Shown in pieces: positions 41,786 to 52,013 of a stretch of 64,000 nucleotides of DNA. This DNA is from Anastatus disparis (taxonomy: Eukaryota > Arthropoda > Insecta > Hymenoptera > Eupelmidae), in NCBI GenBank assembly GCA_017163975.1, contig JAFFSR010000362.1, positions 496,001-560,000 of the forward strand, written 5' to 3'. The notes under the pieces were generated by a model. It worked only from the letters and a program-made list of their open reading frames with translations, was not told where the DNA came from and ran no database searches. The translations under genes and the position numbers were made by a program. Every line of letters starts with the position of its first letter. Position 1 is the first letter of the stretch.

Positions 41786-41893
41786 TAGTTCTCTCAAGCT
41801 AGGATTGACCTCAACGATGCAAGATGTTATGATTATAAAGATCGAGAACATTATAGAAGGAGTTGTCTAATGAAGAGTGAAATCAAAATGCTA
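41786..41893 (+). pseudogene. gag C-terminal remnant with mutated CCHC zinc knuckle
   Basis: In the frame through 41825-41866 the pattern is C-x-x-Y-x4-H-x4-C (peptide CYDYKDREHYRRSC). This is the retroviral-type zinc knuckle of copia gag except that the second Cys is Tyr. It lies where the nucleocapsid should be, just before protease. Zinc binding would probably be lost. The frame ends at a TAA shortly after. Confidence 0.7.
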
Positions 41894-42179
41894 TAACGAC
41901 AATAGCTTTGCTATTATGTAACGTTACCAAGTTGCTTTGAGTTGCTTAAAGGAAACACAAACTGGTAGGTTTGTCACGAAAAAGAGCAATTTAAATCGGA
42001 CAGAAAGAAAAATTTTCATATACAAGGAAAATAGATAAAATAAAAACATGCAATGATAAATCCAAATACAACAATGCAAAGAAGGCCAACTCCAATATAT
42101 ATGAAAAATCTTAAAGTTGAAGTTGAAGAAAATAACAGATCAATAAAAATAAAGAATATCGAACCGATGACATAAAATC

Positions 42180-42576
42180 AAGCTTAGAGGCAGTAGAAAT
42201 TTAAGTAAATGACAGCAGTATTTACAAAATTAATAATGTTCTTTGTGCTGAAGATTTGATAGAAAACTTTATCTTTCTTAGAAAGTTTATTGAACAAGAA
42301 CTTAACATATACTTAAATTATAAAAATAATGGACATTTTGATCCTGCGTTGAATGAATCATTGATAATACAAGCCTATGAAGAATCTTTTCAGGAAACAA
42401 TATTAAAGGAATTCAAGAGTGAAAAGAATATAAAAATAAAATTTGAAGAAAATTTTAAAGCACCTAAAAGGATCAATGTAAATACAGCTAGCGTTGTTAG
42501 CTCAAAAGGATTAAAAATGAATACATATTTCGCCAGAAATACTATCTTAAAGAAAATCGACATTTATAATTTCTAA
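42180..42576 (+). pseudogene. Protease C-terminal / pre-integrase remnant
   Basis: The frame around 42220-42310 (INNVLCAEDLIENFIFLRKF) matches the conserved copia segment L-x-N-V-L-x-x-x-x-L-x-x-N-L-x-S-x-x-K-L at the end of the protease and start of the pre-integrase region. The longer frame continues to 42576 with no further motif I recognise. The catalytic D-S/T-G motif was not found upstream, where the frames are broken. Confidence 0.6.
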
Positions 42577-43009
42577 ATTTCTATTGATTCATTTGATATC
42601 TCTATAGAAAGTTATTAAGGTAAAGAGAGTGGACCAGGAAAGGAAAAGACAACGCAAATGATAAATGAGGAAAGTTTTAAAAGAATTGAAAAAAAAAAAA
42701 AAATCAAGGTGTTATCAAATTTAACAATATATTCATGTATCAGTATAAACTATATTGAAATACGATCAAAGGTCGAACACTAATTTAATGAATTGGCCAA
42801 AATTGAATTATTACAGAAAGAAGCAATGTTTAATTCAAATACATCAAGAGAATCAATATTAAACAAAGCTATGCTATGTTACGTAAAATCAGATCGTGTG
42901 TTATCACTCTATTTAAAGAATTTGGAAAGAAAGTAGCTTCATTCGAAGGACATGGAAAGTCCTATTTTTCATGAAGCTATACAAGAATGCGAAATTCACA
43001 CAATTACAA

Positions 43010-43280
43010 AATAAATTTAAGAACTTGTACTACGAAAGAATTGCAGATTCATGCTGATATTGCGAAATCAATCACTTCAACAACTCATCTCAAAGGTTAT
43101 CGTTACACGACGATATTCATACTCTGTGAAGATAAAAAGATGTGTTTTTAAGTACCTATCAAAATATGAAATTTGCCGAAGAAATTACTATTAAAGTTTT
43201 GAATGAATAGAAGCTCAGCTTTAGATTGTCCAGACACGCCTCAATATAATGAAACTGCAGAAAGATTTGATTAAATAATA
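43010..43280 (+). pseudogene. Integrase core remnant
   Basis: Two copia integrase landmarks survive in different frames. Near 43110-43190 a D-D-x-H...F-x-x-Y-x-x-M-K-F-A-E-E-I-T-I-K-V-L stretch resembles the first catalytic Asp region. At 43230-43272 PDTPQYNETAERFD corresponds to the conserved T-P-x-x-N-G-V-A-E-R region that carries the third catalytic residue. A TAA follows at 43272. Integrase would insert cDNA into the host genome; this copy cannot encode a working one. Confidence 0.7.
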
Positions 43281-43459
43281 AAAACAAAAGAAGAGTAAAA
43301 GCCTACACATATATAATCAAAAATCACCTAAAAATATGTGGAATTTAAGTTAAAAAGCAGCCATATATAAAGAACGCCTCATGAAACAAACGACTTGATT
43401 ATATTCATGTAAAAGTTCTGAAAGAATTATGACATTAGTCAAATCAGATGTTTTAATTA

Positions 43460-43711
43460 CAGTGGGACCTCGATAACTTACCGCGCACGCACGGGCTGTA
43501 GGGAAACAAAATTCTCAGAAAAGGCCAGTTACTGTGAAACCCCTCTATTGACAAGCGCGCTATATCTTTTTTTTCTCTTATACTTTAGGCGAAGAGGCGT
43601 GGTCAAGATATATACGTATAAGAGGTAGTGGGAGCCGATGTTTGTTTGCGTACGGAGGAGAAAAGACTCTTGCGGCAAGTTATACAGCGGCCAGTTATCC
43701 CAGTCCCAGTG
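43460..43711. mobile_element. Nested pogo/Tigger-like MITE
   Basis: The left end CAGTGGGACCTCGATAACTT and the reverse complement of the right end, CACTGGGACTGGGATAACTG, are imperfect terminal inverted repeats flanked by TA on both sides (43458-43459 and 43712-43713). The CAGTG-x-x-ACCTCGATAAC type of end is familiar from pogo/Tigger elements. The 252 bp are clearly richer in G/C than the surrounding retrotransposon. No transposase frame is present. Confidence 0.6.
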
Positions 43712-43980
43712 TATCTAGTGTACATAAAAGTTCAAAGAAAAGTAGAATCAAAATTTCGAAAGCGGGGTAGAAGAATGATTTTTATTGAATATGCAAAAAT
43801 TGGATATCTCTTCCTAAAAACCGGAGGGAGATAAATTTAATGAGAGTAAAGATGTGAAATTTGAAATATAATAAAGACTGCGTAATGATTTGGCCCAATG
43901 ACAATGAAAAATGAAATGATTTACCTGATTGAAGAAGGACTGTGAAGAATTCGTAAAAAACATTAAAAACGGAGGGAGAT

Positions 43981-43998
43981 AAAAAAAAAAAAAAAAAA
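43981..43998. repeat. Poly(A) tract
   Basis: A short A run follows CGGAGGGAGAT, a purine block that also occurs near 43822. It lies within the decayed region between integrase and RT. Confidence 0.8.
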
Positions 43999-44334
43999 GA
44001 GAGAAGCAACAAAAAAATAAAGATATTTTTGAAAAAGAAGTTTTGTTGGTCGATAATAGCTTTTCAGATACACTTCTCGCCTTAAGCATGTTTTAAGTCT
44101 TATTAAACTTATCCAAAACAGCTAAACATGAAAGATGTGGCAATTAAAGGATTGTTAATGAAGTTTTTTTTCTTTATTAGCGAAGATTATTGAAGACTTA
44201 ATGTCATTCAGAGAAGTATTGATATTTTTCGAATAAATAAAGAGGCAAGATGTCATCGAAAAACAATGATGTGTCAATAACAGGAAAAACAACGAAAAAA
44301 TTGTGAATAGATCAAGAAGATAAAAGACGGTATA

Positions 44335-44432
44335 AAACTCAATATTATAGATTCTAGATGGATCTTTAAGAGTGGAGAAGATGGTCAAAGAAAGCATAAA
44401 GCTCAATTAGTCATAAAAGCATTTAAAGATAA

Positions 44433-44503
<71 letters not shown>

Positions 44504-45161
44504 AACCTAAGAAAAACATATACGTCTGTATCAAGACCTCCAATAGTGAAAACATTATTAGCTGTGGCAAATAAATATAACTTAGACATTTATCAATCAG
44601 TATTCTTAAATGGAATCACAAGTGAAGAAACCTACACGGAAATTCCGAATGTACTGCGAATAAGCAATAAAGAATATAGAAATATAAAATGAAGAAATCT
44701 TAAGTATGCAAACTGAAAAGGGCACTTTACAGTCTGAAATTGTCTATTTATCTGGAGAAATGGAAAATATGGTCATATTATTACTTTATGTAGACGACAT
44801 CCTTCTCACAAGCAACGACCATAAGAAAATGAATGATATAAAATCCAAACTCAAAGAGGAATTTTCAATGAAAGACTTAAGTAAACCTAAAGAATTCTTA
44901 TCAACAAAATATATAGACCAATTGCTGAAGACATTTAAATTCGAAGAGATGTATTTGCAAAGAATAACTCTCGTAACCACACAGGTTATTAACAAAGAGA
45001 GAAGAGACAGAGTAGATGAACATTTGAAAACAGTAACGATTGTTTCCGCACCTTACAGAAAAGCTATTGGTTCGTTGTTATACTCAGCTGTTGCAATACG
45101 ACCTGATATTTCTCATGCAACAAATCTACTAAGCATACATCAACCAAACTTTACTATATGA
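44335..45161 (+). pseudogene. Reverse transcriptase remnant (copia type)
   Basis: The first part (44340-44430) carries the R-W-x-F-K and Q-L-V-x-K-A-F segments. After the TA tract, another frame carries the L-L-A-V-A-N-K-Y-N-L-D-I-Y-Q stretch and F-L-N-G. The open frame 44706-45161 has intact YVDD (44787-44798, residues 28-31), then KEEFSMKDLSK and PYRKAIGSLLYSAVAIRPDI. Motif A is deleted: copia normally has Q-M-D-V-K-T-A-F-L-N-G, here Q-S-V-F-L-N-G, so the first catalytic Asp is missing. The L-Y-G-L-K-Q-A-P-R-x-W stretch is also absent. The enzyme would make element cDNA; this copy is inactive. Confidence 0.92.
44435..44497. repeat. (TA)n microsatellite inside RT
   Basis: About 63 bp of pure AT repeat lie between two conserved RT segments and force a frame change between them. 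No TA-coded stretch exists in copia RT, so it is an acquired expansion. Confidence 0.95.
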
Positions 45162-45189
45162 ATGAATGAAAAATGATGAGAATAATTTT

Positions 45190-45710
45190 CAGATATTTGA
45201 AGGGATGAAACAATTGACTCTTTGTTATCGTGCAAATAGAAATGATTTATAAGCATTTGCTAATGCAAGTTTTGCCGATTGTAGTTTTGACTTTAATCAC
45301 GTGTGGACATGTTATTCAGTTATTTGGTAATGCAATCACTTGACGTACGCACAAGCAATCTTATGTGGCTCTATCTGCTTGTCAAGCTGAGTCTGTCGCT
45401 ACGAGTGAAACTTGTCAAGAACTAACTGCATCAAACAAATCAATAACCATAATGCTAGACAAGTCTTTTCATCCTATGAAATTATGGTGTGATAACAAGG
45501 CAGCAGGTGTAAGTACAAAGATAACTGGTTGGAATAAACTTCGACACATGACGGAAGTAAGAGAGCATTATGTAAAATAATGCTTTAAAGAGATTTAGTC
45601 ATGGTGTGCTGGATTCTCTCAAAAGAACAAAAGCTGATATTTTTACTAAGCCCTTCAGTGTACATAAGAATTTAACTGATAAAATTCTAAACAGAATTAA
45701 AAATGTGTGA
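45190..45710 (+). pseudogene. RNase H remnant and pol terminus
   Basis: Copia RNase H segments appear in two frames: A-F-A-N-A-S-F-A-D near 45252-45280, then SACQAESVATSETCQEL and K-L-W-C-D-N-K-A-A in the frame 45365-45580. The usual F-x-D-A-D start has Asn for Asp. The end K-P-F-x-x-x-K-N-L-T-D-K-I stops with TGA at 45708-45710. RNase H would remove the RNA strand during cDNA synthesis. Confidence 0.85.
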
Positions 45711-45812
45711 AGAGTGGTTGACTTGATTACAATAACCAAAGACGTGTAAAGAGTGATTGACTTGTAAAGATTGGTTTACAACGATTAAAGATGTGTAAAG
45801 AGTGATTTAATT
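45702..45812 (+). repeat. Imperfect tandem repeats in the retrotransposon 3' region
   Basis: Three units begin AATGTGTGAAGAGTGGTTGA, GACGTGTAAAGAGTGATTGA and AGATGTGTAAAGAGTGATTT, at about 45702, 45741 and 45789. They overlap the end of pol and carry the AAAGAGTG motif seen elsewhere in the element. Confidence 0.7.
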
Positions 45813-46070
45813 TATTTATTTGTTTCAGAGATTTAAAAAAAAGCAATATTGAAGACGTGAATCAAAAAGATGGGTAAATTCAAAAAAAGGAAACACTACA
45901 ACTCAAAAATTCAAATAGACAAATAAAATTCCTATTAATCTTGTCTTAAAATTAAAATTAAAATAAATTTTTGTTATTTAAATGTCAACAGTATTTTGTA
46001 ATTTTATACGCAATTTATATGTCAAAATATATTTTAAAGTCTCACGTTAATAAAACCAAAGGAGCATGGT

Positions 46071-46080
46071 CGGGAGGGAG
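46071..46080 (+). promoter_or_regulatory. Polypurine tract
   Basis: CGGGAGGGAG directly abuts the TGTTAG start of the 3' LTR. This is the expected primer site for plus-strand cDNA synthesis. Confidence 0.85.
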
Positions 46081-46364
46081 TGTTAGAATATAAGTGCGCC
46101 CATGCACCTATGTACTATATATATAATATAAAGCATCTTGGTTTCCCCTCCTCTCCTCGTCTCCAAACTTGACCATAGCTGCCGTTTTGTCTTAGCTTTG
46201 GTATTTAGTCTTTGCTGTGCGCTTTATTAGAAAGTTTTCCCTTTTCCTAAAGAGTGTTAACGACTGTTCTCACATATAAAGAGTGTTCATATAATTTCAC
46301 ACATATTAAAGAATGTTACAATTCTAATCTTGTTGTTTTATTTTATTAAACCATATCACCAACA
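46081..46364 (+). repeat. 3' LTR
   Basis: 284 bp, TG...CA ended, with no difference from the 5' LTR seen by eye. Its promoter, if active, points at the host exon that begins about 460 bp downstream. Confidence 0.95.
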
Positions 46365-46369
46365 TTAAC
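46365..46369. repeat. Target site duplication, right copy (TTAAC)
   Basis: It matches 38296-38300 and so confirms the element boundaries and a single integration event. Confidence 0.9.
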
Positions 46370-46828
46370 GAAAAAAGGCTTTTTTTCTGAGCACCAGAAG
46401 AATTTTTTTCCACATCTAATTTTGATGAGTAATCTGTTTTAAATTTTATTTTTACATTAAAACAGTTAAATAAGTAATTTAACATTTTAATAACACAATG
46501 CACAAAGAAATTGCAAGAAACAATTTAAGTACATGTAAAAAAATTTAATTGAATAATAAAATTTAAAAGATTAAAATATAAATAAAATCTAGATATATAA
46601 ATTGTCTTTTCCTCGAATTTACGCATTTTTACATAATTCTCAATCTCAGAAATAAAATTCATAAATTTTCAATTTTTAAAAAAATTGCTGAATATTTATT
46701 TTTTAAAATAGTAATATTTTTCTTGAAATATCATAATAAATTTCCAATAATTATTTTAACTAAAATAATACCTAAGTATTTTATAAACATAAAAAATTTT
46801 AATTGGAATTTTTGACTTTGTGTTACAG
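46370..46828 (+). other. Probable intron end
   Basis: AT-rich DNA between the retrotransposon and the acceptor TTTGTGTTACAG ending at 46828. Taken with the sequence upstream of 38296, it appears to be one intron into which the element inserted. Confidence 0.55.
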
Positions 46829-46974
46829 GTGAACATTAAACAAATTAACCACGAGGACCAAATCTTAATCTTAAAATGGAGCGATACGAAGAAGAAGGTG
46901 AAGATAGCGACAATGAGACAGATCCTGAGCAACTTATGAACGAATGGCTCAGCGAGCTCGACAGTCTAGCAGTG
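46829..46974 (+). CDS. First coding exon, probable MRL-family adaptor (pico / lamellipodin-RAPH1-like)
   Basis: The exon starts after TTTGTGTTACAG, has 47 bases of 5' untranslated sequence, an ATG at 46876 and 33 codons, and ends at the phase-0 donor GTG|GTAAAT. The peptide is strongly acidic (EEEGEDSDNETDPEQL) and then reads LMNEWLSELDSLAV. The A/G/C-balanced codons stand out from the AT-rich surroundings. From memory, vertebrate lamellipodin has an acidic start followed by M-F-x-x-W-L-G-E-L-D-x-L, a good match in order and spacing. MRL proteins link Ras-family GTPases to actin and Ena/VASP at the leading edge through RA and PH domains, which would lie in exons outside this window. The exon call is firm. 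The family assignment rests on one short motif. Confidence 0.65.
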
Positions 46975-49900
46975 GTAAATATAACTTATACTTACATTAT
47001 ATTATATTAAATCTGAAAACAACAGGTTACGCGACCGATGCAATCGATTTTCCCTGTAAATTCTTTCTTTTGAATTTATCGCGCTTATACAATCGACGCC
47101 GCATGAATCTTCTTCAACAAACTCGTTTGACTTGTTCGTCCTTGAAAATGAGATTTTATTTTTTCTTCTTTTCAATTACGTAAAACTTACGCCCATCGGT
47201 ATGTATCCGAAATTTCATTAATGACCTATAATTATTACACGTTATATTTTACTATAATTCTTAATGATGAATTATTGCTTTAAAATTATAGTATAATACA
47301 ACAACGCGAATATTATTAGTTTTAAATTATTTTAATTAGCAGATAGAAAAGTCATATTCTTATGAAATATTACTTATTAGTCTGGTTATAATCACGATAA
47401 TTCATAATTGTGTTGCCATGCGGAAAGTTTACGTTAATAAAAATAATATTATCTTTATTATTCATCAGTAAAAGTTGAAAATGCTTAATATTTATAAAAA
47501 AATATTGCAAGTTAAAAGTAGTGAAAAAATAAGAGCACATCTTCTACAGTGACACTCACTTGCATCAGTAATGGTATCATATTTTGCTTACCGGTGTCGT
47601 CTGTTACATATGCAATTTACCTTTAATCTTGATTAACGAGCTTTGATCTTGTTATTTGATACTCCATTAAAACTTATTATGCTATTTTAATTTATAATGC
47701 TTTTGAATATGTTCTTTTAAAATAAATAAATTTTAAATAAAAGTTTGCCTGAAAAATCTATATTATGATCTTTTTTTAAATTTTTTATAGCCAAACATTT
47801 ATCAATGTAATGAGATCCGCAATACATAAATATTAATTCTTATATCACGGATAAGTATATAATCGCAATGCATTCAATAAATATGTATTCCTCGCATAAA
47901 CGCTTCAGCATATAAACTACATAATAAAATTACAAAGTATAAAAGCTTTTAATGTCTGAAAAAGCATAAAGTCTAAGCTAAAGTCCGAGTTTTAAAAAAA
48001 GCGAGAAGAGTTAGGTTGCGTTAGATTTTTCGCTCGTCGTATTTCAAAGTAGCTTATCTCTCGAGTATAACCTTCTTGCAGCTTGAAAAAAAATAACGAC
48101 ACTCGCACGAGAAACTAAAGCATCTCTGACACTTTTTAGTTTTTTATCGTCAAGTCTACTGCTACGTACAAGCTTATACAAAAGCAAAGTTACTGCAACT
48201 GCACAAATGGCAAAGCTTCTAGTTTATTGTAACCAATACACATGTACGTGCACAAAGCACACATGTGGATAAGCAAAGACAAACGAAGATTAGTGCGAAT
48301 AAGCTCTCTATCGCGATTGGTGATAATCTTAGAATTAAAAGCGGTTGGTTAGATCATTGCAAGAAAAAAGAAAGAAAAAGTAAACTACAAAGGCTTATAA
48401 GATCGTAGAACGTTGTTAAAAGACACTACAGATTTCATTAAAGACGACGAGGAGCAATTGGTGTCAATTGGAGCGCGTTCCAAATAATTTCGTTTGTAAC
48501 AGCTTGTCTTATTGTTAGACGACGCTTTGGAGTGAGCGCGATGTGAAATAATCGCTTTTTACTAATATACATTTTTCTACGTAAGAATAAATTCAAGCTA
48601 CTATATCATTGCGGCTGCTTGATTAGCGAGAAATTGATAAGATATAAAAATGGTAAAAATACACTGTTGCCATTCGCCTGATTTTTCTACTGCATTAAAA
48701 TATTTTTTTTACTCTCCAAAAGCGAATATTGACATTATGATTATTTTTATATACGGCAATACTTTCTGACTATACTAATAAAAGTATTATTCGCATAGTT
48801 GAACTTACGCAATACGTAATGTGGGCTTAATTTATTTCTTCGAAGTAAGATTTATGAGCATTTATATTGTTAAATATTGTTAAGAAATATGAAATAAATA
48901 ATTGTACGAATCAACTATTTTATTTCGAAATAATATAAATGCTTTTTATTCGATTCAATAAAAATGCTATCGCAAAAAAAAATTTAAGCAAACTTAATAA
49001 GAATAATTTTTTTCATAAGAGAAAGACACATAATTAGTTGTATTTTAAATGGACGATAATTTACAACACTTCGATTTCCGTCATGCAGTGTTTAACTTTC
49101 GATGCGTCAAAGGTGAATTTTTCCGTAATGACTAATAATTAACGCCTCTTTTGTTCGATGCACATTTTATCTCAATCATAAATTATGAGGAAAAAAAGCA
49201 TTCTTTCATTGCGCGAGCTGCTAAATTAAAAAACTAAAAAAACATTTCTTTTATAATTTCATTAGCCGTATCTAAATAATATTTATTTTTCTTTTTCATT
49301 GATTTATAAAAGCAATGAAATGAACGTTCATAATTATCAATATGACACAGATATTGCAATATATATAGGATTTATATTGAAATGCATGACTATTTTAATT
49401 GGTTTACATAAGAAATTGCGTGGAAAATCTAACGCAGAATATTAATTATTGAAAAATAATACAGCATTATTAAAATTCAATGCTTAGACATGTAGTTCTT
49501 GATACAGCTCAATAATAGCTCGTAATGTACTTATGATAGAATTTCCGGTACGCGCGAATAGTTGCGGAGGCTGAGTATTAACGTTAATACGCGTAACAAT
49601 AATGGATATAATTCGATTGCACGATTTGTAGGTCATGTATGTATATGTATACGAGGCCATATTCTACAATCCAATATAATACGCCCATAATACTTGAGAA
49701 ATTGGTGTCGATCCGTTACGGTCCATGAAGATAGAAAAATTATCGCAAATCATACAGAAATTCATTGGAATTTATGCCTATGCTCATCGAAACATTCAAC
49801 ACGTTAAATACTCGATTAACCTAAAAATCCAGCGATTATACTGCAATGTTTCTATCGAATATGTTTTAATTTTACAATTGCTCCTATAAATCTAACAGAA

Positions 49901-51780
49901 ATCAATAGATTGAAAAAAATAATTTTTTTCATATTTATCAAATCATATTAGTTGCTTGTAATTCAATAATTTAATTACCATAAATGAATTTTGTTATTTT
50001 AAAAATTAAAAATTCTAAAGTCATTACAACATTATTTTATTTTTATTTAAAAGCAATTTAAGAAATATTTAATTTATGAAATGTGTTTTTGTTCAATGAA
50101 AAATTATGATAAAAAAGTACATTGACGTAAAGTAATTAACTATAACAGCTTTCTCTTGTTAATTAGACGCTTACGATTAATTAAATAGTTAACAAATAAT
50201 ATTTCTTAATATAAAATTTAAATTTTGACGTTGGAAAAGAAAGGAGCATTAAATCTTGATAAAAGAAATAAATAAAGTAAATTATAGATAAAAGATAAAA
50301 AAAGGTAAGGTCAGATAATTGAAAATCGATTAACCAGCATCCCTAAAATTGTGATGTATATCTCTGTCATGGATTTAAAATGGTTTTTGAACATTTAACA
50401 TTTGAAAACGAAACAGTAATACAACAGTTCGGGGTCATTTAAGTTGGCAAACAACGTAACGAGTAAAACGAGTCGCGCGTTCGGCGTTATAAATTTGCGA
50501 TGCATTCAACAAGTATACAAGTCAAACGAGAGCGTGGCTTAAGCGTAGAGGCACAAGTTTTGCACTTGCACTTGGGTATCTGTGAACTGTGCAAGCGACG
50601 TTGGAGGTCGGTCAAGGCGGCGTATAGATTGCACTGTGTATGCGCCGTTGCCCTCACAACGTACATATGGACGTCCTACCAGCCACCTACACACACGTAT
50701 GTGCATATATATATGCAACTGATCAATAGCTTGCCAAAGCGGAACGAATAAAATCTATATGTATTACCTTTTAGTATATATATACATATATGTATAGCGG
50801 GCCGCTGACCCCGCGAGTCACGAGCTCATTCGATTTTCTCCGTATTACGGACCCCTTGCACTTTATGCTTTCCTTTGCTCATTTGCAAATTAAACGATAT
50901 GTGTGACCACAAACTGTCTCTACTTAAATGAGTACTCTCATCTGTTTATGTTTATGCGCTTTTTCACTTTTTATCTGATTGAACTTTTATTCTTTTTTCG
51001 TGTAGCTAGTTTTTTTCGATACTTTAATTTATTTCGGAGATACCGAATTTAATACATGAAATGTGTCAGAGCTTTTATTAAGCTTTAATTAATTACTAAA
51101 CAGGAATCATCCTTTCACTTGTAATTTTATCTTTATTGTATAACAGTGTAGCTTTAAATATATAAATACGTCTTGCCTTGTTACTCATATATTATTTAAC
51201 TTTCTTATTTAAATTAGTACATTGTGATTTTTGAAAAATTTATTTTGATTATTCGAACTTTCTATTCAGTTGACATATATTTTGTTTCGAATTATTTCGT
51301 TACGTCAGACGAAAATATAATGCTGGCCAAACCATAAATTTATTTTTATTTTTATTTAATTTAACGCGTAATACTTACACTATTTAAAGTTCCATCTTTG
51401 AAATTGCGTTGGTGGAATACAAAATATATTAAAACATAGAATTTTCAGAATTTAAAATTTTATTCTTTTGCATGTGTTTGTGAAGAATACGGATATTTTT
51501 AAAGATTGTTTGTATTCATAGATTTATTTATATTCCGTTTATATTTATAGAATTTTTCTATGTAATTTCCATTATAGAAATATAAGATTATAATATTTTT
51601 GAAAACAAGTAAATGAAAATAATTAAATGAATTTTAAATTTAATTATAACTCAATTAACAGTATTAGTATTCTGTGTTCATTATTCTTTATAACTTTCTC
51701 ATGCAAATTAATAGAAAAATATATCGACTTAATCTTTTTTTATTGCGAAGTAAACTTATATGAATGTATTTTTTATTTTA
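46975..51780 (+). other. Probable intron, AT-rich, with GC-richer islands
   Basis: No further exon was found. GC-richer islands lie near 47990-48560 and 50440-50830. The latter includes an 83-codon frame (50500-50751) with several Cys and Arg residues but no domain and no splice context. These may be intronic regulatory sequences. Confidence 0.5.
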
Positions 51781-51781
51781 A

Positions 51782-52013
51782 GGTGTTAACGTATACCGTG
51801 AAGGACGTAATTTCTGATCACATATTTACATGTAAAAAAGTAAAAGTATATTTCTTTTTTACACAAACGAAGCATTTCTTATGCTCAATCTACTTTTCCT
51901 CATAAATTAAAAAAAGGTTTTTCCTACTAGAATCTTAAAGATTATGATTTATAATAAATAATGATCAGAAATTACGCCCTGATCAGGAACTACGTCCTTT
52001 ACGGTACAAACAC
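51782..52013. mobile_element. TIR element / MITE
   Basis: The left end GTGTTAACGTATACCGTGAA, continuing AGGACGTAATTTCTGATCA, is mirrored by the right end TGATCAGGAACTACGTCCTT then TACGGTACAAACAC. The right side has the TGATCAG block twice. The target duplication is not clear (TTAAG against TAAAT outside). The interior is AT-rich without a gene. Confidence 0.55.

Larger units (their letters stand above)
38301..46364 (+). mobile_element. Ty1/copia LTR retrotransposon, full length but coding-defective
   Basis: The 8,064-bp element has two 284-bp LTRs that look identical by eye, a 5-bp target duplication, a primer binding site of the internal initiator-tRNA type, and a polypurine tract before the 3' LTR. 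Recognisable remnants occur in the order gag, protease, integrase, reverse transcriptase, RNase H. Integrase ahead of RT is the copia (Pseudoviridae) arrangement. Every domain carries stops, frameshifts or deletions, so the copy cannot encode its own machinery. The internal region (7,496 bp) is longer than the roughly 4-5 kb usual for copia. A long leader, a nested MITE at 43460 and a (TA)n tract account for part of the excess. It lies about 460 bp upstream of a host coding exon, in the same orientation. Confidence 0.95.

Noticed and set aside
38301..46364. Envelope-like gene in the oversized interior
   Set aside because: No frame after RNase H and none with a signal peptide plus membrane anchor was found. 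The extra length comes from the leader, a nested MITE and repeats.
50500..50751. 83-codon frame with Cys and Arg residues
   Set aside because: No recognised motif, no splice context, and the island composition explains it.
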